DNA of 64,000 nucleotides from Mesorhizobium atlanticum (GCF_003289965.1 NZ_QMBQ01000001.1:558001-622000); one strand, 5' to 3'; positions 51,174 to 62,262 are shown, numbered from the stretch's first letter. The notes: a model not told the origin generated them from the sequence alone. Numbers and translations: made by a program.

Positions 51174-54100
51174 TCAGCTCGCCTCGCGCATCGCTTCGGC
51201 CGCCTGGAGGTCGACTGAGACCAGCTGGCTGACGCCCTGCTCGGCCATGGTGACGCCGAACAGGCGGTCCATGCGGGCCATGGTGATCGGGTTGTGGGTG
51301 ATGATGACGAAACGGGTCTCCGTCGTCCTCGCCATCTCCTCCATCAGGTTGCAGAAGCGCTCGACATTGTGGTCGTCGAGCGGCGCGTCGACCTCGTCAA
51401 GCACGCAGATCGGCGCCGGATTGGTGAGGAAGACGGCGAAGATCAGCGACATTGCCGTCAGTGCCTGCTCGCCGCCGGAGAGCAGCGTCATGGTCTGCGG
51501 CTTCTTGCCGGGCGGACGGGCGAGGATTTCCAGCCCCGCTTCCAGCGGATCTTCCGACTCGATCAGCTGCAGTTCCGCCGTGCCGCCGCCGAACAGATGC
51601 GAGAACAGCCGCTGGAAATGGCCGTTGACCACCTCGAAGGCCGAGAGCAGCCGTTCGCGACCCTCGCGGTTGAGGCTCTGGATCGCCTGGCGCAGTTTCC
51701 TGATCGCCTCGATGATGTCCTCGCGCTCGGAAACGATGGTCTCCAGACGCTCGGACAAATCCTTCTGCTCTTCCTCGGCGCGCAGATTGACGGCGCCGAG
51801 CCGCTCGCGCTCGATCTTCAGCCGGTCGAGCTGGCGCTCGATCTCGACCATGTCGGGCATCGGATCATCGGCTTTGAGCCCGGTATGCTGGATGACGAGA
51901 TGCGGCGGCGTGTTCAGCGCTTCCTGGATGCGCGCCTCGACCTCGACGCGGCGCTCGTCCGCCGCGGTGAGCCGCTCCTCGGCGCGCACGCGGGTCTCGC
52001 GCGCCTCGGCAAGCGACTGGATCGCGGCGGTGGCCGCCTTGTCGAGCTCGGCCTGCTTGTTTTCCGCCTCCTGCAGGCGGTCGCTCGCCGTCTGGCGCAG
52101 CGCCTCCGCCTCGGAAAGCTGCGTCAGCAAGGCGCGGCGCTTGGCGTCGATCTCGTCCGGCGCATCCGCCAGCCGCTCGCGCTCGGCTTCGGCCTCCGCC
52201 TTACGCTCGCCAAGCGCGGCGATCTGCGTCGAAGCGTTTTCGGCGCGCTCCACCCAGTTCCTGCGCTCGGCGCCGATGGCGTTGAGCCGGCGCATGCGCG
52301 CCTCGGCCTCGCGGCGCAGCCCGTCATGCACGGCGCGCGCGTCGGCAAGCGTGGCGCGGTCGCGCGAGACATTGGCCGAAGCCTGTTCGAGTTGCAGCTG
52401 AAGATCGCCGAGATCGGGCGCGTCCTTCAGCATCTCCTCGGCTTCGAGGAAGGCAGCCTGCGTCTCCTCATGGCTTTCGACGATGCGGGCGCGGGCGTCG
52501 TCCAAGGCGGCGCGGCGGCTCACCAGCTCGCCGCCGGCCTTCTCGGCCTCGGCCAGCGCGTTGCGTGCGGCATCCAACGCATGCTGTGCGTCGCGGCCGG
52601 CCTGGCGGGCGTTGCGCTCGGCCTCGCTTGCCTGGCGCATCGCCTGCTCGGCGCGCGCCAGCGCGTCCTCCGCCTCGCGCACGACGCGCGTCGCCTGCAC
52701 GGCCTCGGCATCGAGTTCGGCCAGCCGGTTCTTCTGCGCCAGCCGCAGCGCGGCGGCGGTCGGCGCGTCGGCGCTGGCCGTCAGGCCGTCCCAGCGCCAG
52801 AGCGCGCCATCGCGGCTGACCAGTCTCTGGCCGGGAGCCAGAAGCGCTTGGAGCCGGCGGCCGTCGGCGGCGTCGACGATGCCGATCTGCGCCAGGCGGC
52901 GGGCGAGCTGCGCCGGCGCATGCACCACGCTTGCCAGGCTCTTCACGCCCTCGGGCAATGACGCGTCGCCCGGCTGCACCGCGCTTTCGCCCCAATGCAC
53001 CGGGGCGCTGCGGTCGAGCGGGACGTCGAGGTCCTCGCCAAGGGCTGCGCCAAGCGCCGTCTCGTAGCCGCGCTCGACGCTGATCTGCTCAAGCACCGAA
53101 GGGAAGAGATCGCCGCCGCTGGTGGCGTTGAGGATCTTGGCCAGCGTGCGCGCTTCGGTCTCGATGCGCGCCAGTTCCGCCCTGGCATCCTGCAACGGAG
53201 GCCTTGCGGCGCTTTCGGCCGCACGCGCCTCGGCGACCGCCTGCTCGGCGGCAATAGTGCCGGCCTCGCTCTCTTCCAGCCGGGCAAGCGCGTCCTCGAC
53301 CAGCAGCCGCTTCTCGGCGGGATCCGGCAGGCCGGAAATGCGCGCGACGATGTCGGAAAGCTCGCGGTCGACCTCGGCGAGCTGGCGGGCGAAGCGGTCA
53401 CGGCGCTCGGCGGTTTCGCGCAGGCTGCGCTCGATCTGGTGGCGCGAGGCGGCGGCCTCGGCGCGTTCGGCGGTCAGCGCGGCAAGTCTTGCTTCGCTCT
53501 GCGACAGCGTAGCACCCGCCTGCTCGAAAGCGGCGCGTGTGGTCGCCTCGCGCTCGGCGGCGCCTGCGTTTTCGGAATTGAGCTCGGCTTCCTCGGCGCG
53601 CAGGCGCTCGAGGATGTCGGCATTGTCGCGCACCATCCGCTCCTCGCGGGCGATGTCGGCGTCGAGCTGCTGCAGACGGCGTTCGAGCTCGGTCTGGCGC
53701 GCGCGGATGCGGCCGGCCTCCTCCTCGATCTGCGTCTTGGCGATCGACAGGCGCTGGAAGGCGGCGGCGGCGGCGGCTTCGGCGTCGCGCAAATCGGGCA
53801 GCCGATGCGCGGCGATGCCCTGCTCCCTGGCGGCGGCCATCTGAGCGGCGGCGCGATCGCCGACCAGCGCGGTGGCGACGGCAAGCGCGGAGCGCGCCTC
53901 GCCTTCCTGGGTTTTCGCCAACGTCCAGCGCAGGTGCAGCAGCGTCGCCTCGGCCTTGCGGATATCGGCCGACAGGTTCTTGAAGCGCGAGGCCTGGCGC
54001 GCCTGGCGCTTCAGGCTCTCGATCTGGCCTTCCAACTCCCCGACGACATCGTCCAGCCGTTCGAGGTTCTGCTCGGCCGCCCTCAGCCGAAGCTCCGCCT

Positions 54101-54635
54101 CATGCCGGCGCGTATGCAGGCCGGAAATGCCGGCCGCCTCTTCGAGCAGCGCGCGGCGGGCCTGGGGCTTTGCCTGGATCAGCTCGCCGATGCGGCCCTG
54201 GCCGACCATGGAGGGCGAACGGGCGCCGGTCGACTGGTCGGCGAACAGAAGCTGCACATCCTTGGCGCGGGCTTCCTTGCCGTTGATGCGGTAGAGCGAG
54301 CCGGCCTCGCGCTCGATGCGGCGCGACACCTGCAGTTCGTCGGCGTCGTTGAAGGCGGCGGGCGCGGTACGGTCCGTATTGTCGAGGAAAAGCGTGACCT
54401 CGGCGGTGTTGCGGGCCGGGCGCGCGCCGGAGCCGGAGAAGATCACGTCGTCCATGCCGGACGCGCGCATGTTCTTGTAGGAGCTTTCGCCCATCACCCA
54501 GCGCAAAGCTTCGACGAGGTTCGACTTGCCGCAGCCGTTCGGCCCGACAATGCCGGTCAGCCCGCGTTCGATGACGAACTCGCCGGGCTCGACGAAGGAT
54601 TTGAAACCGAGAAGGCGAAGGCGCGAAAATTTCAT
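51174..54635 (-). CDS. smc: Chromosome segregation protein SMC
   Basis: Core ATPase of condensin-like SMC, 1153 residues, normal size. The N-terminal head has P-loop GPNGCGKSN (31-39) and the QGRIGELIQAKPQARR segment. Two long coiled coils run about 170-480 and 650-1000 around a hinge near 500-640 (NATSGGDLFPSVLEQISVER onward). The C-terminal head has the signature LLSGGEQALTAMSLIFAVFL and the Walker B ICVLDEVDAPLDDHN. It acts on the nucleoid with ScpA and ScpB, which are not in the window. Transcribed after the DsbA-like gene. Confidence 0.98.
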   Translation of the reverse strand: MKFSRLRLLGFKSFVEPGEFVIERGLTGIVGPNGCGKSNLVEALRWVMGESSYKNMRASGMDDVIFSGSGARPARNTAEVTLFLDNTDRTAPAAFNDADELQVSRRIEREAGSLYRINGKEARAKDVQLLFADQSTGARSPSMVGQGRIGELIQAKPQARRALLEEAAGISGLHTRRHEAELRLRAAEQNLERLDDVVGELEGQIESLKRQARQASRFKNLSADIRKAEATLLHLRWTLAKTQEGEARSALAVATALVGDRAAAQMAAAREQGIAAHRLPDLRDAEAAAAAAFQRLSIAKTQIEEEAGRIRARQTELERRLQQLDADIAREERMVRDNADILERLRAEEAELNSENAGAAEREATTRAAFEQAGATLSQSEARLAALTAERAEAAASRHQIERSLRETAERRDRFARQLAEVDRELSDIVARISGLPDPAEKRLLVEDALARLEESEAGTIAAEQAVAEARAAESAARPPLQDARAELARIETEARTLAKILNATSGGDLFPSVLEQISVERGYETALGAALGEDLDVPLDRSAPVHWGESAVQPGDASLPEGVKSLASVVHAPAQLARRLAQIGIVDAADGRRLQALLAPGQRLVSRDGALWRWDGLTASADAPTAAALRLAQKNRLAELDAEAVQATRVVREAEDALARAEQAMRQASEAERNARQAGRDAQHALDAARNALAEAEKAGGELVSRRAALDDARARIVESHEETQAAFLEAEEMLKDAPDLGDLQLQLEQASANVSRDRATLADARAVHDGLRREAEARMRRLNAIGAERRNWVERAENASTQIAALGERKAEAEAERERLADAPDEIDAKRRALLTQLSEAEALRQTASDRLQEAENKQAELDKAATAAIQSLAEARETRVRAEERLTAADERRVEVEARIQEALNTPPHLVIQHTGLKADDPMPDMVEIERQLDRLKIERERLGAVNLRAEEEQKDLSERLETIVSEREDIIEAIRKLRQAIQSLNREGRERLLSAFEVVNGHFQRLFSHLFGGGTAELQLIESEDPLEAGLEILARPPGKKPQTMTLLSGGEQALTAMSLIFAVFLTNPAPICVLDEVDAPLDDHNVERFCNLMEEMARTTETRFVIITHNPITMARMDRLFGVTMAEQGVSQLVSVDLQAAEAMREAS

Positions 54636-54698
54636 TCGCGCCGCCCTACACTACAGGTCATGGCGCCGAAGCCAGACCGCTTCGGCGCTGCCTGGATG

Positions 54699-55445
54699 TC
54701 AGAGCAGAGGGTCGATGATGGCCGACATTTCCTCAATCGACATCGCCCCTTTGTAGGTCTTTCCGTTGATGAAGAAGGTCGGCGTCGAGTCGACCTTGAA
54801 CTCGTCCGCTCCGCGTTTCTGGACTGCTCTCACATCGTCCAGAAGTTTCTGGTCCGTCAAGCAGGCCTCAAAGGACTCCTGTGTAAAACCGGCCAGCTTG
54901 GAAATCTGCAGCAGCGCTTCCTTGGTGTTGTTGACGCCGACCCAGCTCGGCTGCTGCTTGAACAGCACGTCGACCATGGCGAAGTAATTGTCCTTGGAGC
55001 AACGCGCCAGCATGAAGCCGGCCTCGGCGCTCGGGTCGAACGGGAATTCGCGCAGGATGTAGCGGACCTTGCCGGTGTCGATATATTTGGTCTTCAACTC
55101 AGGGAAGGTGGTCATCGCGAAATGCGCGCAATGCGGGCAGGTCATCGAAGCGTATTCGACGATGGTGACCTTGGCGTCGTCCTTGCCGAGTTGCTTTTCG
55201 GGCAGCGCGCCGGGCTTCAGCAGTTCCGCCATGTCGACCGTACCCTGGGCCTCCGGCACCTGGACGGCCGCCGGCGTCGCGGCCGGCTTGGCAGGCGTCG
55301 ACGGATTGGCAGGCTTCACATCGGCGGCCTTGGCCTCCTCGCCGGAGTCGCTGCATGCGGCAAGCAGCGCCACCGCGGGAACAGCGGCCACCGCGCTCAG
55401 AAGGTTTCTGCGGGACAAGGTCTTGCCAAACGGGGCACGGTTCAT
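54699..55445 (-). CDS. DsbA-family thiol-disulfide protein, probable lipoprotein
   Basis: Thioredoxin-fold protein, 248 residues. The N-terminus has SRRNLL (11-16) and a lipobox LLAAC (27-31), so it may be a lipoprotein, possibly exported by Tat; a plain Sec path is also possible. A Pro/Ala-rich linker runs 42-65. The active site is CPHC (C103, C106) in YASMTCPHCAHF, and the cis-Pro lies in DSTPTFFINGKTYKG. It belongs to the DSBA-like thioredoxin_4 group common next to smc and mutY in rhizobia. The ATG at 55445 follows AGGTGA. Confidence 0.9.
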   Translation of the reverse strand: MNRAPFGKTLSRRNLLSAVAAVPAVALLAACSDSGEEAKAADVKPANPSTPAKPAATPAAVQVPEAQGTVDMAELLKPGALPEKQLGKDDAKVTIVEYASMTCPHCAHFAMTTFPELKTKYIDTGKVRYILREFPFDPSAEAGFMLARCSKDNYFAMVDVLFKQQPSWVGVNNTKEALLQISKLAGFTQESFEACLTDQKLLDDVRAVQKRGADEFKVDSTPTFFINGKTYKGAMSIEEMSAIIDPLL

Positions 55446-55599
55446 GCGAATCACCTGATATCGGTTGGATTTTGCAATGCAAGGGCTAGAAAAGGCGAGA
55501 GTTGGCGCGAATTAAGGCATCGCGATCCCCAATCCAATCGCGAAACTTGATCCTGAGCATCACGAATGCGCGAGATTGGTGACGCATTCATGACGCTTC

Positions 55600-56109
55600 T
55601 TACGACCCTTTGGGCTTCCTTTCACCCAAAATTGTGGCGCCAAGCCGCTCCAGCGAAGCGCGCAGGCCGTCATCCTCGATCTTGCCGACCAGATGCGAAA
55701 GTTTCGACTTCTCGGCCTCGGTCAAGGGGCGCGGCGCGGGCTTCGGCCGCGCCTTCTGCGAAAGCACCGGCTTCTGCAGGATCTTGATGCGGCCGACGGC
55801 GTTGAAGCCCAGGAAGGCGTTCACGCGATTGATGACCTCGCCGGCCTCGTGCTGCAGATGCAGAGCCGCCATGCCTTCGCAAGCGATGATCAGCGTCGCC
55901 GGCTCGAACGGATCGTCCTCGTGCAGGCGGCGGGGCCACTGGATCTTTTCCGGGCGCGAATGGGTGGCCAGGCGCGGCCCGGCGATCTCCTCCCAGGACT
56001 GCACCAGCCCGATCGAGATGCCGGCGCGCTTCCTCAGCACCGGATCGAGGATCTCGGTCGCGAGATCGCTCACCGGAACGGGATTGCCGAAGGCCCTTTT
56101 CCCTGCCAT
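55600..56109 (-). CDS. DUF721 family protein (DciA-like)
   Basis: Protein of 169 residues with a DUF721 domain. LVQSWEEIAGPRLATHSRPE and ATLIIACEGMAALHLQHEAG are the best family segments, with INRVNAFLGFNAVGRIKI after them. The domain is shared with DciA, a DnaA/DnaB-associated replication factor in many bacteria that lack DnaC, so a role in helicase loading is possible but inferred. GGAGAAC precedes the ATG at 56109. Divergent from mutY with a 32-nt gap, so the promoters overlap. Confidence 0.82.
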   Translation of the reverse strand: MAGKRAFGNPVPVSDLATEILDPVLRKRAGISIGLVQSWEEIAGPRLATHSRPEKIQWPRRLHEDDPFEPATLIIACEGMAALHLQHEAGEVINRVNAFLGFNAVGRIKILQKPVLSQKARPKPAPRPLTEAEKSKLSHLVGKIEDDGLRASLERLGATILGERKPKGS

Positions 56110-56141
56110 GTGCGTTCTCCAGTCCCCAATTCATCCGATCA

Positions 56142-57314
56142 ATGGCACCGCTCGACCAGACCCGCAAGGCATCACCACAGGCCGCACCCGGCGATATCGG
56201 ATCCGCAGATACCAGCAAAGCTGGATCCCGGGATATCGCCTCGCGCCTGCTTGCCTGGTACGACGCGCATCATCGCGACCTGCCCTGGCGCGTGTCGCCA
56301 GGCGCGTTTGCGCGCGGCGTGAGGGCCGACCCCTATCGGGTGTGGATGTCCGAGGTGATGCTGCAGCAGACCACGGTCGAGGCGGTAAAAGCCTATTTCC
56401 GCAATTTCGTCGAGAAATGGCCGACGGTCGAGGCGTTGGCGGCAGCCCCCGCCGAAGAGGTCATGAAGGCCTGGGCCGGGCTCGGCTATTATTCCAGGGC
56501 ACGCAATCTGAAGGCCTGCGCCGACTTGGTGGCGCTGCGAGGCGGCCGTTTTCCCGCCACCGAGGCGGGCCTGCGCGAATTGCCGGGTATCGGCGCCTAC
56601 ACCGCGGCGGCGATCGCCGCGATCGCCTTCGACCAGCCGGCGGCGGTCGTCGACGGCAATGTCGAGCGGGTCATGACCCGGCTGTATTCGATCGAAACCC
56701 CGCTCAGCGAGGCCAAACCGCAAATCCGCGCGCTGGTCGAAAAGCTGGTGCCGCAGGCCCGGCCCGGCGATTTCGCCCAGGCGATGATGGATCTCGGCGC
56801 GACGATCTGCACGCCGAAGCGGCCGCGCTGCATGCTGTGCCCGGTGCGCGAGGATTGCAGCGCCATCCTCAGCGGCGATCCCGAGCGTTTTCCGGTCCGC
56901 CTGCCGAAGGACGACAAGCCGCTACGCAGGGGCGCCGCCTTCGTCGCCGAGCGCGCCGACGGCGCCATCCTGCTCCGCAAGCGGCCCGAGAAGGGCTTGC
57001 TCGGCGGCATGACCGAGGTGCCAACGACCGGCTGGACGGCGCGGGTCGACGGTGCCACGACAGCCGACGCCGCGCCCTTTCGAGCCGATTGGCGGCGCGC
57101 CGGGCAGATCGGCCATGTCTTCACCCATTTCGCGCTGGAGCTTGATGTCTTCCATGCCCGAGTCACGGGTGATGCGCCGTCGGGGCATTTCTGGTCGCTG
57201 GCCCATGAGATTTCCGGGGAAGCGCTTCCGACCGTCATGAAAAAGGCAATCGAAGCGGCGATACCGGGCGCGACGAAAAAACCCTCGTCGTACAGTGCAA
57301 AGAGGCCCGCATGA
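56142..57314 (+). CDS. mutY: A/G-specific adenine glycosylase
   Basis: Removes adenine mispaired with 8-oxoguanine. 390 residues. The catalytic glutamate is E71 in SEVMLQQTTVEAV, the helix-hairpin-helix is LPGIGAYTAAAI with D171 in VVDGNVERV, and the iron-sulfur cluster ligands C223, C230, C233 and C239 fit C-X6-C-X2-C-X5-C. The C-terminal NUDIX-like domain (from about 255) contains LLGGMTEVPTTGW and IGHVFTHFALELDV. The stop overlaps the next ATG (ATGA). Confidence 0.97.
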   Translation: MAPLDQTRKASPQAAPGDIGSADTSKAGSRDIASRLLAWYDAHHRDLPWRVSPGAFARGVRADPYRVWMSEVMLQQTTVEAVKAYFRNFVEKWPTVEALAAAPAEEVMKAWAGLGYYSRARNLKACADLVALRGGRFPATEAGLRELPGIGAYTAAAIAAIAFDQPAAVVDGNVERVMTRLYSIETPLSEAKPQIRALVEKLVPQARPGDFAQAMMDLGATICTPKRPRCMLCPVREDCSAILSGDPERFPVRLPKDDKPLRRGAAFVAERADGAILLRKRPEKGLLGGMTEVPTTGWTARVDGATTADAAPFRADWRRAGQIGHVFTHFALELDVFHARVTGDAPSGHFWSLAHEISGEALPTVMKKAIEAAIPGATKKPSSYSAKRPA

Positions 57315-57922
57315 CCGAAATCCGCCACATCGTGTTCGACATCGGCAAGGTGCTGGTCCACTACGATCCCGACATCCCGTTCAGCCGCCTGATCCCCGAT
57401 GCCGGGGAGCGGAAATGGTTCTTCGACAATGTCTGCACCAGCGCCTGGAATCTGGAGCAGGACCGTGGCCGGACGTGGGAAGAAGCCGAGGCGCTGCTGA
57501 TCGCCGAGCATCCCGGCCATGCCGAGAACATCCGTAACTTCCGCCGCCACTGGCACGAGATGGCGCCGCATGCCTATGAAGACAGCGTCGCTTTGCTCGA
57601 GGGCCTGATCGAGGACGGCCGCGACGTGACGCTGCTCACCAACTGGGCCTCGGACACGTTCCGCGAGGCCCGCGCCCGTTTTCCGTTCCTGGAAAAGCCG
57701 CGCGGCGTCACCGTCTCCGGCGAGATCGGCCTGATCAAGCCGGACCGCGCCATCTACGACCATCACGTCGCGTCGTTCGGACTCGATCCGTCGGCCTCGC
57801 TGTTCATCGACGACAGCCAGAAGAATGTCGACGGCGCCAGGGCCGCCGGCTGGCAGGCAGTGCTGTTCACCGACGCCGGCACGCTCAAAGCAGACCTTGA
57901 GCGGTTCGGGATTAGGGCCTGA
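57311..57922 (+). CDS. HAD-superfamily hydrolase (subfamily IA)
   Basis: Small phosphatase-like protein, 203 residues. IVFDIGKVLVHYDPDIPF at 8-25 is motif I with DIGKVL replacing DxDxT; the second Asp is absent (G in its place), as in the YihX-type subgroup. LLTNWASDT is motif II, KPDRAIYDHH motif III, and FIDDSQKNVDGARAAG motif IV. Substrates of YihX-like enzymes include glucose-1-phosphate. Translationally coupled to mutY. Confidence 0.87.
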   Translation: MTEIRHIVFDIGKVLVHYDPDIPFSRLIPDAGERKWFFDNVCTSAWNLEQDRGRTWEEAEALLIAEHPGHAENIRNFRRHWHEMAPHAYEDSVALLEGLIEDGRDVTLLTNWASDTFREARARFPFLEKPRGVTVSGEIGLIKPDRAIYDHHVASFGLDPSASLFIDDSQKNVDGARAAGWQAVLFTDAGTLKADLERFGIRA

Positions 57923-57958
57923 ACTGAGTCGCTTGCGGCGATCCGTTGAACTGTTGAT

Positions 57959-59113
<1,155 letters not shown>

Positions 59114-59132
59114 TTACGGTTTACTGGCTGTT

Positions 59133-59140
59133 ATGGTTAC
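59133..59140 (-). promoter_or_regulatory. Candidate CtrA half-site upstream of ccrM
   Basis: On the minus strand GTAACCAT, one base off the CtrA half-site TTAACCAT, about 40 nt before the ccrM ATG. CtrA controls ccrM in other alphaproteobacteria. A short match of this kind is weak evidence. Confidence 0.25.
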
Positions 59141-59263
59141 CGATCAGCGTAAACATTCGGTGAAGGCGCGGCCGCATGCCTCGGACGTTTGCGCGGACCG
59201 GCCCATTGGTGTATGCCGCGCCACTTGAGCCGATAGGCCTTTCCCCAACGTTTCCGGATTGCC

Positions 59264-59953
59264 ATGCCCCAGCCAGACCTTGTCATCTTCGATTGCGACG
59301 GCGTGCTCGTCGATTCCGAAATCGTCGCGGCGCGCGTCGAGGCCGAGCTTCTGACATCGGCCGGCTTCGAGATCTCGGCGGAGGAGATTTTCGAGACCTA
59401 TGCCGGACTGACCTTCAAGGACATCATGCTGCGGCTCGAGGAGAAGTCGCACGTCCCGTTCCAGGCCTCTCTGATCGACCGCGCCGAGGAACTGGTCGAC
59501 CGCAAGCTGCGCAGCGACGTGCGCATCATCGACGGCGCCCGCGAGGCGGTTGCGGCCGTCACCGTGCCACGCGCCGTTTGCTCCAACTCAAGCACCGAGC
59601 GGGTCCAGTTCATGCTGGAGAAGGTGCGGCTGCTGCCGTTCTTCGCCGGCCGTATCTTTTCGGGGCTGGACATTCCCAGCAAGAAGACCAAGCCCGCGCC
59701 GGACGTGTTCCTCTACGCCGCGGACAAGCTTGGCGCCAACCCGAAGAACACCTTCGTCATCGAGGATTCCGTGCACGGCATCGCCGGCGCCAGGGCGGCC
59801 GGCATGCGCGTCATCGGCTTCACCGGCGCCGGGCACAGCTATCCAGGCCATGCCGATGCGCTGACCGAGGCCGGCGCCGAAACGGTCATCCGGCGCTGGG
59901 CGGAGCTGAACAGCACGCTCGCCGCGCTCTCGGAGTGGTCGGAAGACGCATAA
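59264..59953 (+). CDS. HAD-superfamily hydrolase (beta-phosphoglucomutase-like)
   Basis: HAD subfamily IA phosphatase, 229 residues. LVIFDCDGVLVDSE at 6-19 is motif I with both aspartates; AVCSNSSTERV is motif II; KKTKPAPDVFL has the lysine of motif III; VIEDSVHGIAGARAAG is motif IV. A helical cap lies between about 20 and 85. Substrate not known; related enzymes dephosphorylate phosphoglycolate or sugar phosphates. No tight operon partner; divergent from ccrM. Confidence 0.9.
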   Translation: MPQPDLVIFDCDGVLVDSEIVAARVEAELLTSAGFEISAEEIFETYAGLTFKDIMLRLEEKSHVPFQASLIDRAEELVDRKLRSDVRIIDGAREAVAAVTVPRAVCSNSSTERVQFMLEKVRLLPFFAGRIFSGLDIPSKKTKPAPDVFLYAADKLGANPKNTFVIEDSVHGIAGARAAGMRVIGFTGAGHSYPGHADALTEAGAETVIRRWAELNSTLAALSEWSEDA

Positions 59954-59989
59954 GCGCCTTCCCCAATTCCGCTACGCGTTGCCGACCGA

Positions 59990-60736
59990 TCAGTTTGTCG
60001 CCGCAGCGCGCTTCTTCCTCTTGCCTTTCGACTTGTCCGTCGAGGCGGCCGGCGTGTTCTCGTCAAAGCCCGCATAGGCCTGGTAGTCCTTTGCGGAAGG
60101 CTCCGGCACCACGACATTGGTATCGGTGAAGACGAACTGGGTTGCGGCAGACGGGTCGGTGACCTGCACCTGGTACTGATGGAGCTGCGAATAAAGCACC
60201 TCGTCGCCACGCTGTACGGCGATGCGGATCGGCATCGTGACGGTTCCGGGCGCGAACATCGGACCCGGCACGACCTTGCCCGCTACCGCGATCTTCATGG
60301 ACAGCTGGCCATTGGCATGGGTGCAGTCGCGCGTCATGTCCGAAATCGAGGCCTGGTAGATGATCTTGGACGGATCGTGAGCGGGATCGATCGGCTGGCC
60401 GTTGGGGCCGGTCTGGGCCGCGGCGGCCGCCGCCTCGGCTTCAGCGTCGGCCGCGGCGTCAGCCTTCTTTTTCTTCGGCTTAGCCGCCGCGCCCTTGGCA
60501 TAGGTGTTGAAGAAGGCCGTCCCGTCGCGCAGCGTCACTTTCGGACAATAGGCCTGCAGCTGGCTGGCGAGTACCTTGGGGTCCTGCGGTGGCGGCGGCG
60601 CGGTCGGGTCGGACTTCTTGCCAAAGCCCAGGTTCAGGATGCCATTGTCGCTCGATTGGCAGCCGGCGGCGGCAAGCATAAAGCCGCTGAGCGCCAGACC
60701 CGCGACAAGACGACGGTTGACCGAAAAAAACGCCAT
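59990..60736 (-). CDS. Hypothetical lipoprotein
   Basis: Exported protein of 248 residues. A signal peptide with lipobox LAAAGC near residues 22-27 predicts lipid attachment in the envelope. Low-complexity stretches follow: Pro-rich PTAPPPPQDP and a Lys- then Ala-rich region (KPKKKKADAAADAEAEAAAA) about 85-105, and a basic tail DKSKGKRKKRAAATN. In between, SKIIYQASISDMTRDCTHAN and TMPIRIAVQRGDEVLYSQLH look like a beta-rich domain conserved in rhizobia. The function is unknown to me. The start at 60736 is preferred over a GTG 21 nt upstream. Confidence 0.78.
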   Translation of the reverse strand: MAFFSVNRRLVAGLALSGFMLAAAGCQSSDNGILNLGFGKKSDPTAPPPPQDPKVLASQLQAYCPKVTLRDGTAFFNTYAKGAAAKPKKKKADAAADAEAEAAAAAAQTGPNGQPIDPAHDPSKIIYQASISDMTRDCTHANGQLSMKIAVAGKVVPGPMFAPGTVTMPIRIAVQRGDEVLYSQLHQYQVQVTDPSAATQFVFTDTNVVVPEPSAKDYQAYAGFDENTPAASTDKSKGKRKKRAAATN

Positions 60737-60864
60737 GAAACTGCACTTCCCTCTCACAAAGCCGGTGACCTATAGCAACCGCGCGGCAAAAATGCGACTG
60801 AGCCGGCTCGGAAAATTAACCAATTGCCGTGGATGACGTGACCGGCAGCAATGGGCCTTTTACG

Positions 60865-62262
60865 ATGCAATATGTGAGTACCCGCGGCGATGCGCCCGCC
60901 CTTGGATTTTCAGACGCGGTGCTGGCCGGCCTGGCGCGCGACGGCGGGCTTTACGTGCCCAGCGAATGGCCGCGGTTTTCGGCCGCCGACATCCGCGCCA
61001 TGCGCGGGCTTGCCTATCCGGACCTTGCCATCCGCGTGCTGACGCCCTTCCTCGGCGGCGAAATCGCGGCACCCGTCTTCGAAAAGCTGGTGCGCGAAGC
61101 CTACGCCACGTTCCGGCATGAGGCCGTCTGCCCGCTGGTGCAGACCGGCAAGAACACCTTCATCCTCGAGCTGTTCCACGGCCCGACGCTGGCCTTCAAG
61201 GACGTGGCGATGCAGTTGCTGGCGCGGCTGATGGATCATGTGCTTTCCGAGCGCGGCCAGCGCGCCACCATCGTCGGCGCGACCTCGGGCGACACCGGGG
61301 GTGCTGCGATCGACGCCTTCGCCGGCCGCGACCGCACCGACATCTTCATCCTTTTCCCGCACGGCAAGGTCTCGCCGGTGCAGCAGCGCCAGATGACGAC
61401 GTCGAGCGCCGCCAATGTCCACGCGCTGTCGGTCGAAGGCAATTTCGACGACTGCCAGGGCCTGGTGAAGGATATGTTCAACGACCACGCCTTCCGCGAC
61501 CGGGTGTCGCTGTCGGGCGTCAATTCGATCAACTGGGCCCGCATCATGGCCCAGCTCGTGTATTATTTCTCGTCGGCGCTGTCGCTCGGCGCGCCCGACC
61601 GGCCGATCTCCTTCACTGTGCCGACCGGCAATTTCGGCGACATTTTCGCCGGTTACGCCGCCAAGCGCATGGGCCTGCCGATCGAGCGGCTGATCATCGC
61701 CACCAACGACAACGACATCCTGGCGCGCACGCTTGCGAGCGGCGAATACCGCACCAAGGGCGTGTTCGCCACGACCTCGCCGTCGATGGACATCCAGGTG
61801 TCGTCGAACTTCGAGCGCCTGCTGTTCGAGGCGGCCGGCCGCGATGCCGAAACAGTGCGGCGCTACATGAACGGGCTGAAGCAGTCCGGCGCGTTCACCA
61901 TCGAGGAAGACGAGCTCCAGCGCATCCGCGCGGAGTTCGACGCCGGCCGCGCCACGGTGGACGAGGTCGCCGCCACCATCCGCGCGACGCTCGAGAAAAG
62001 CAACTACCTGCTTGACCCGCACACGGCCGCCGCCGTTCACGTCGCAGCCGCCAATGCCTCCGGTGCGGTGCCCATGGTGGTGCTCGGCACCGCGCATCCG
62101 GCGAAATTCCCGGCCGCGGTCGAAGCCGCGAGCGGCGTCACCCCTGCCCTGCCTGCATGGCTAGGCGGCTTGATGACAGCCGACGAAAAATACACGATAC
62201 TTCCCTCCGACTTGAAAATGGTGGAAGATTACGTGAACCGCCACTCGCGGGCGGCGCGTTAG
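60865..62262 (+). CDS. thrC: Threonine synthase
   Basis: PLP enzyme converting O-phosphohomoserine to threonine. 465 residues, usual for the bacterial class. N-terminus MQYVSTRGDAP is typical and decides the start against a GTG 36 nt upstream. The cofactor lysine is K112 in FHGPTLAFKDVAMQ; SGDTGGAA and the phosphate loop PTGNFGDIFAGYAAKRMGLP follow. No leader peptide or attenuator is visible upstream. The M16 peptidase gene begins 14 nt after the stop. Confidence 0.97.
   Translation: MQYVSTRGDAPALGFSDAVLAGLARDGGLYVPSEWPRFSAADIRAMRGLAYPDLAIRVLTPFLGGEIAAPVFEKLVREAYATFRHEAVCPLVQTGKNTFILELFHGPTLAFKDVAMQLLARLMDHVLSERGQRATIVGATSGDTGGAAIDAFAGRDRTDIFILFPHGKVSPVQQRQMTTSSAANVHALSVEGNFDDCQGLVKDMFNDHAFRDRVSLSGVNSINWARIMAQLVYYFSSALSLGAPDRPISFTVPTGNFGDIFAGYAAKRMGLPIERLIIATNDNDILARTLASGEYRTKGVFATTSPSMDIQVSSNFERLLFEAAGRDAETVRRYMNGLKQSGAFTIEEDELQRIRAEFDAGRATVDEVAATIRATLEKSNYLLDPHTAAAVHVAAANASGAVPMVVLGTAHPAKFPAAVEAASGVTPALPAWLGGLMTADEKYTILPSDLKMVEDYVNRHSRAAR

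Noticed and set aside
52995..55550. Long plus-strand open frame opposite smc and the DsbA-like gene
   Set aside because: It spans two unrelated genes on the other strand, has no ribosome site and no recognisable domain; codon bias follows smc.
60737..60864. Threonine attenuator or riboswitch before thrC
   Set aside because: No Thr/Ile-rich leader peptide and no alternative stem-loops were recognisable.
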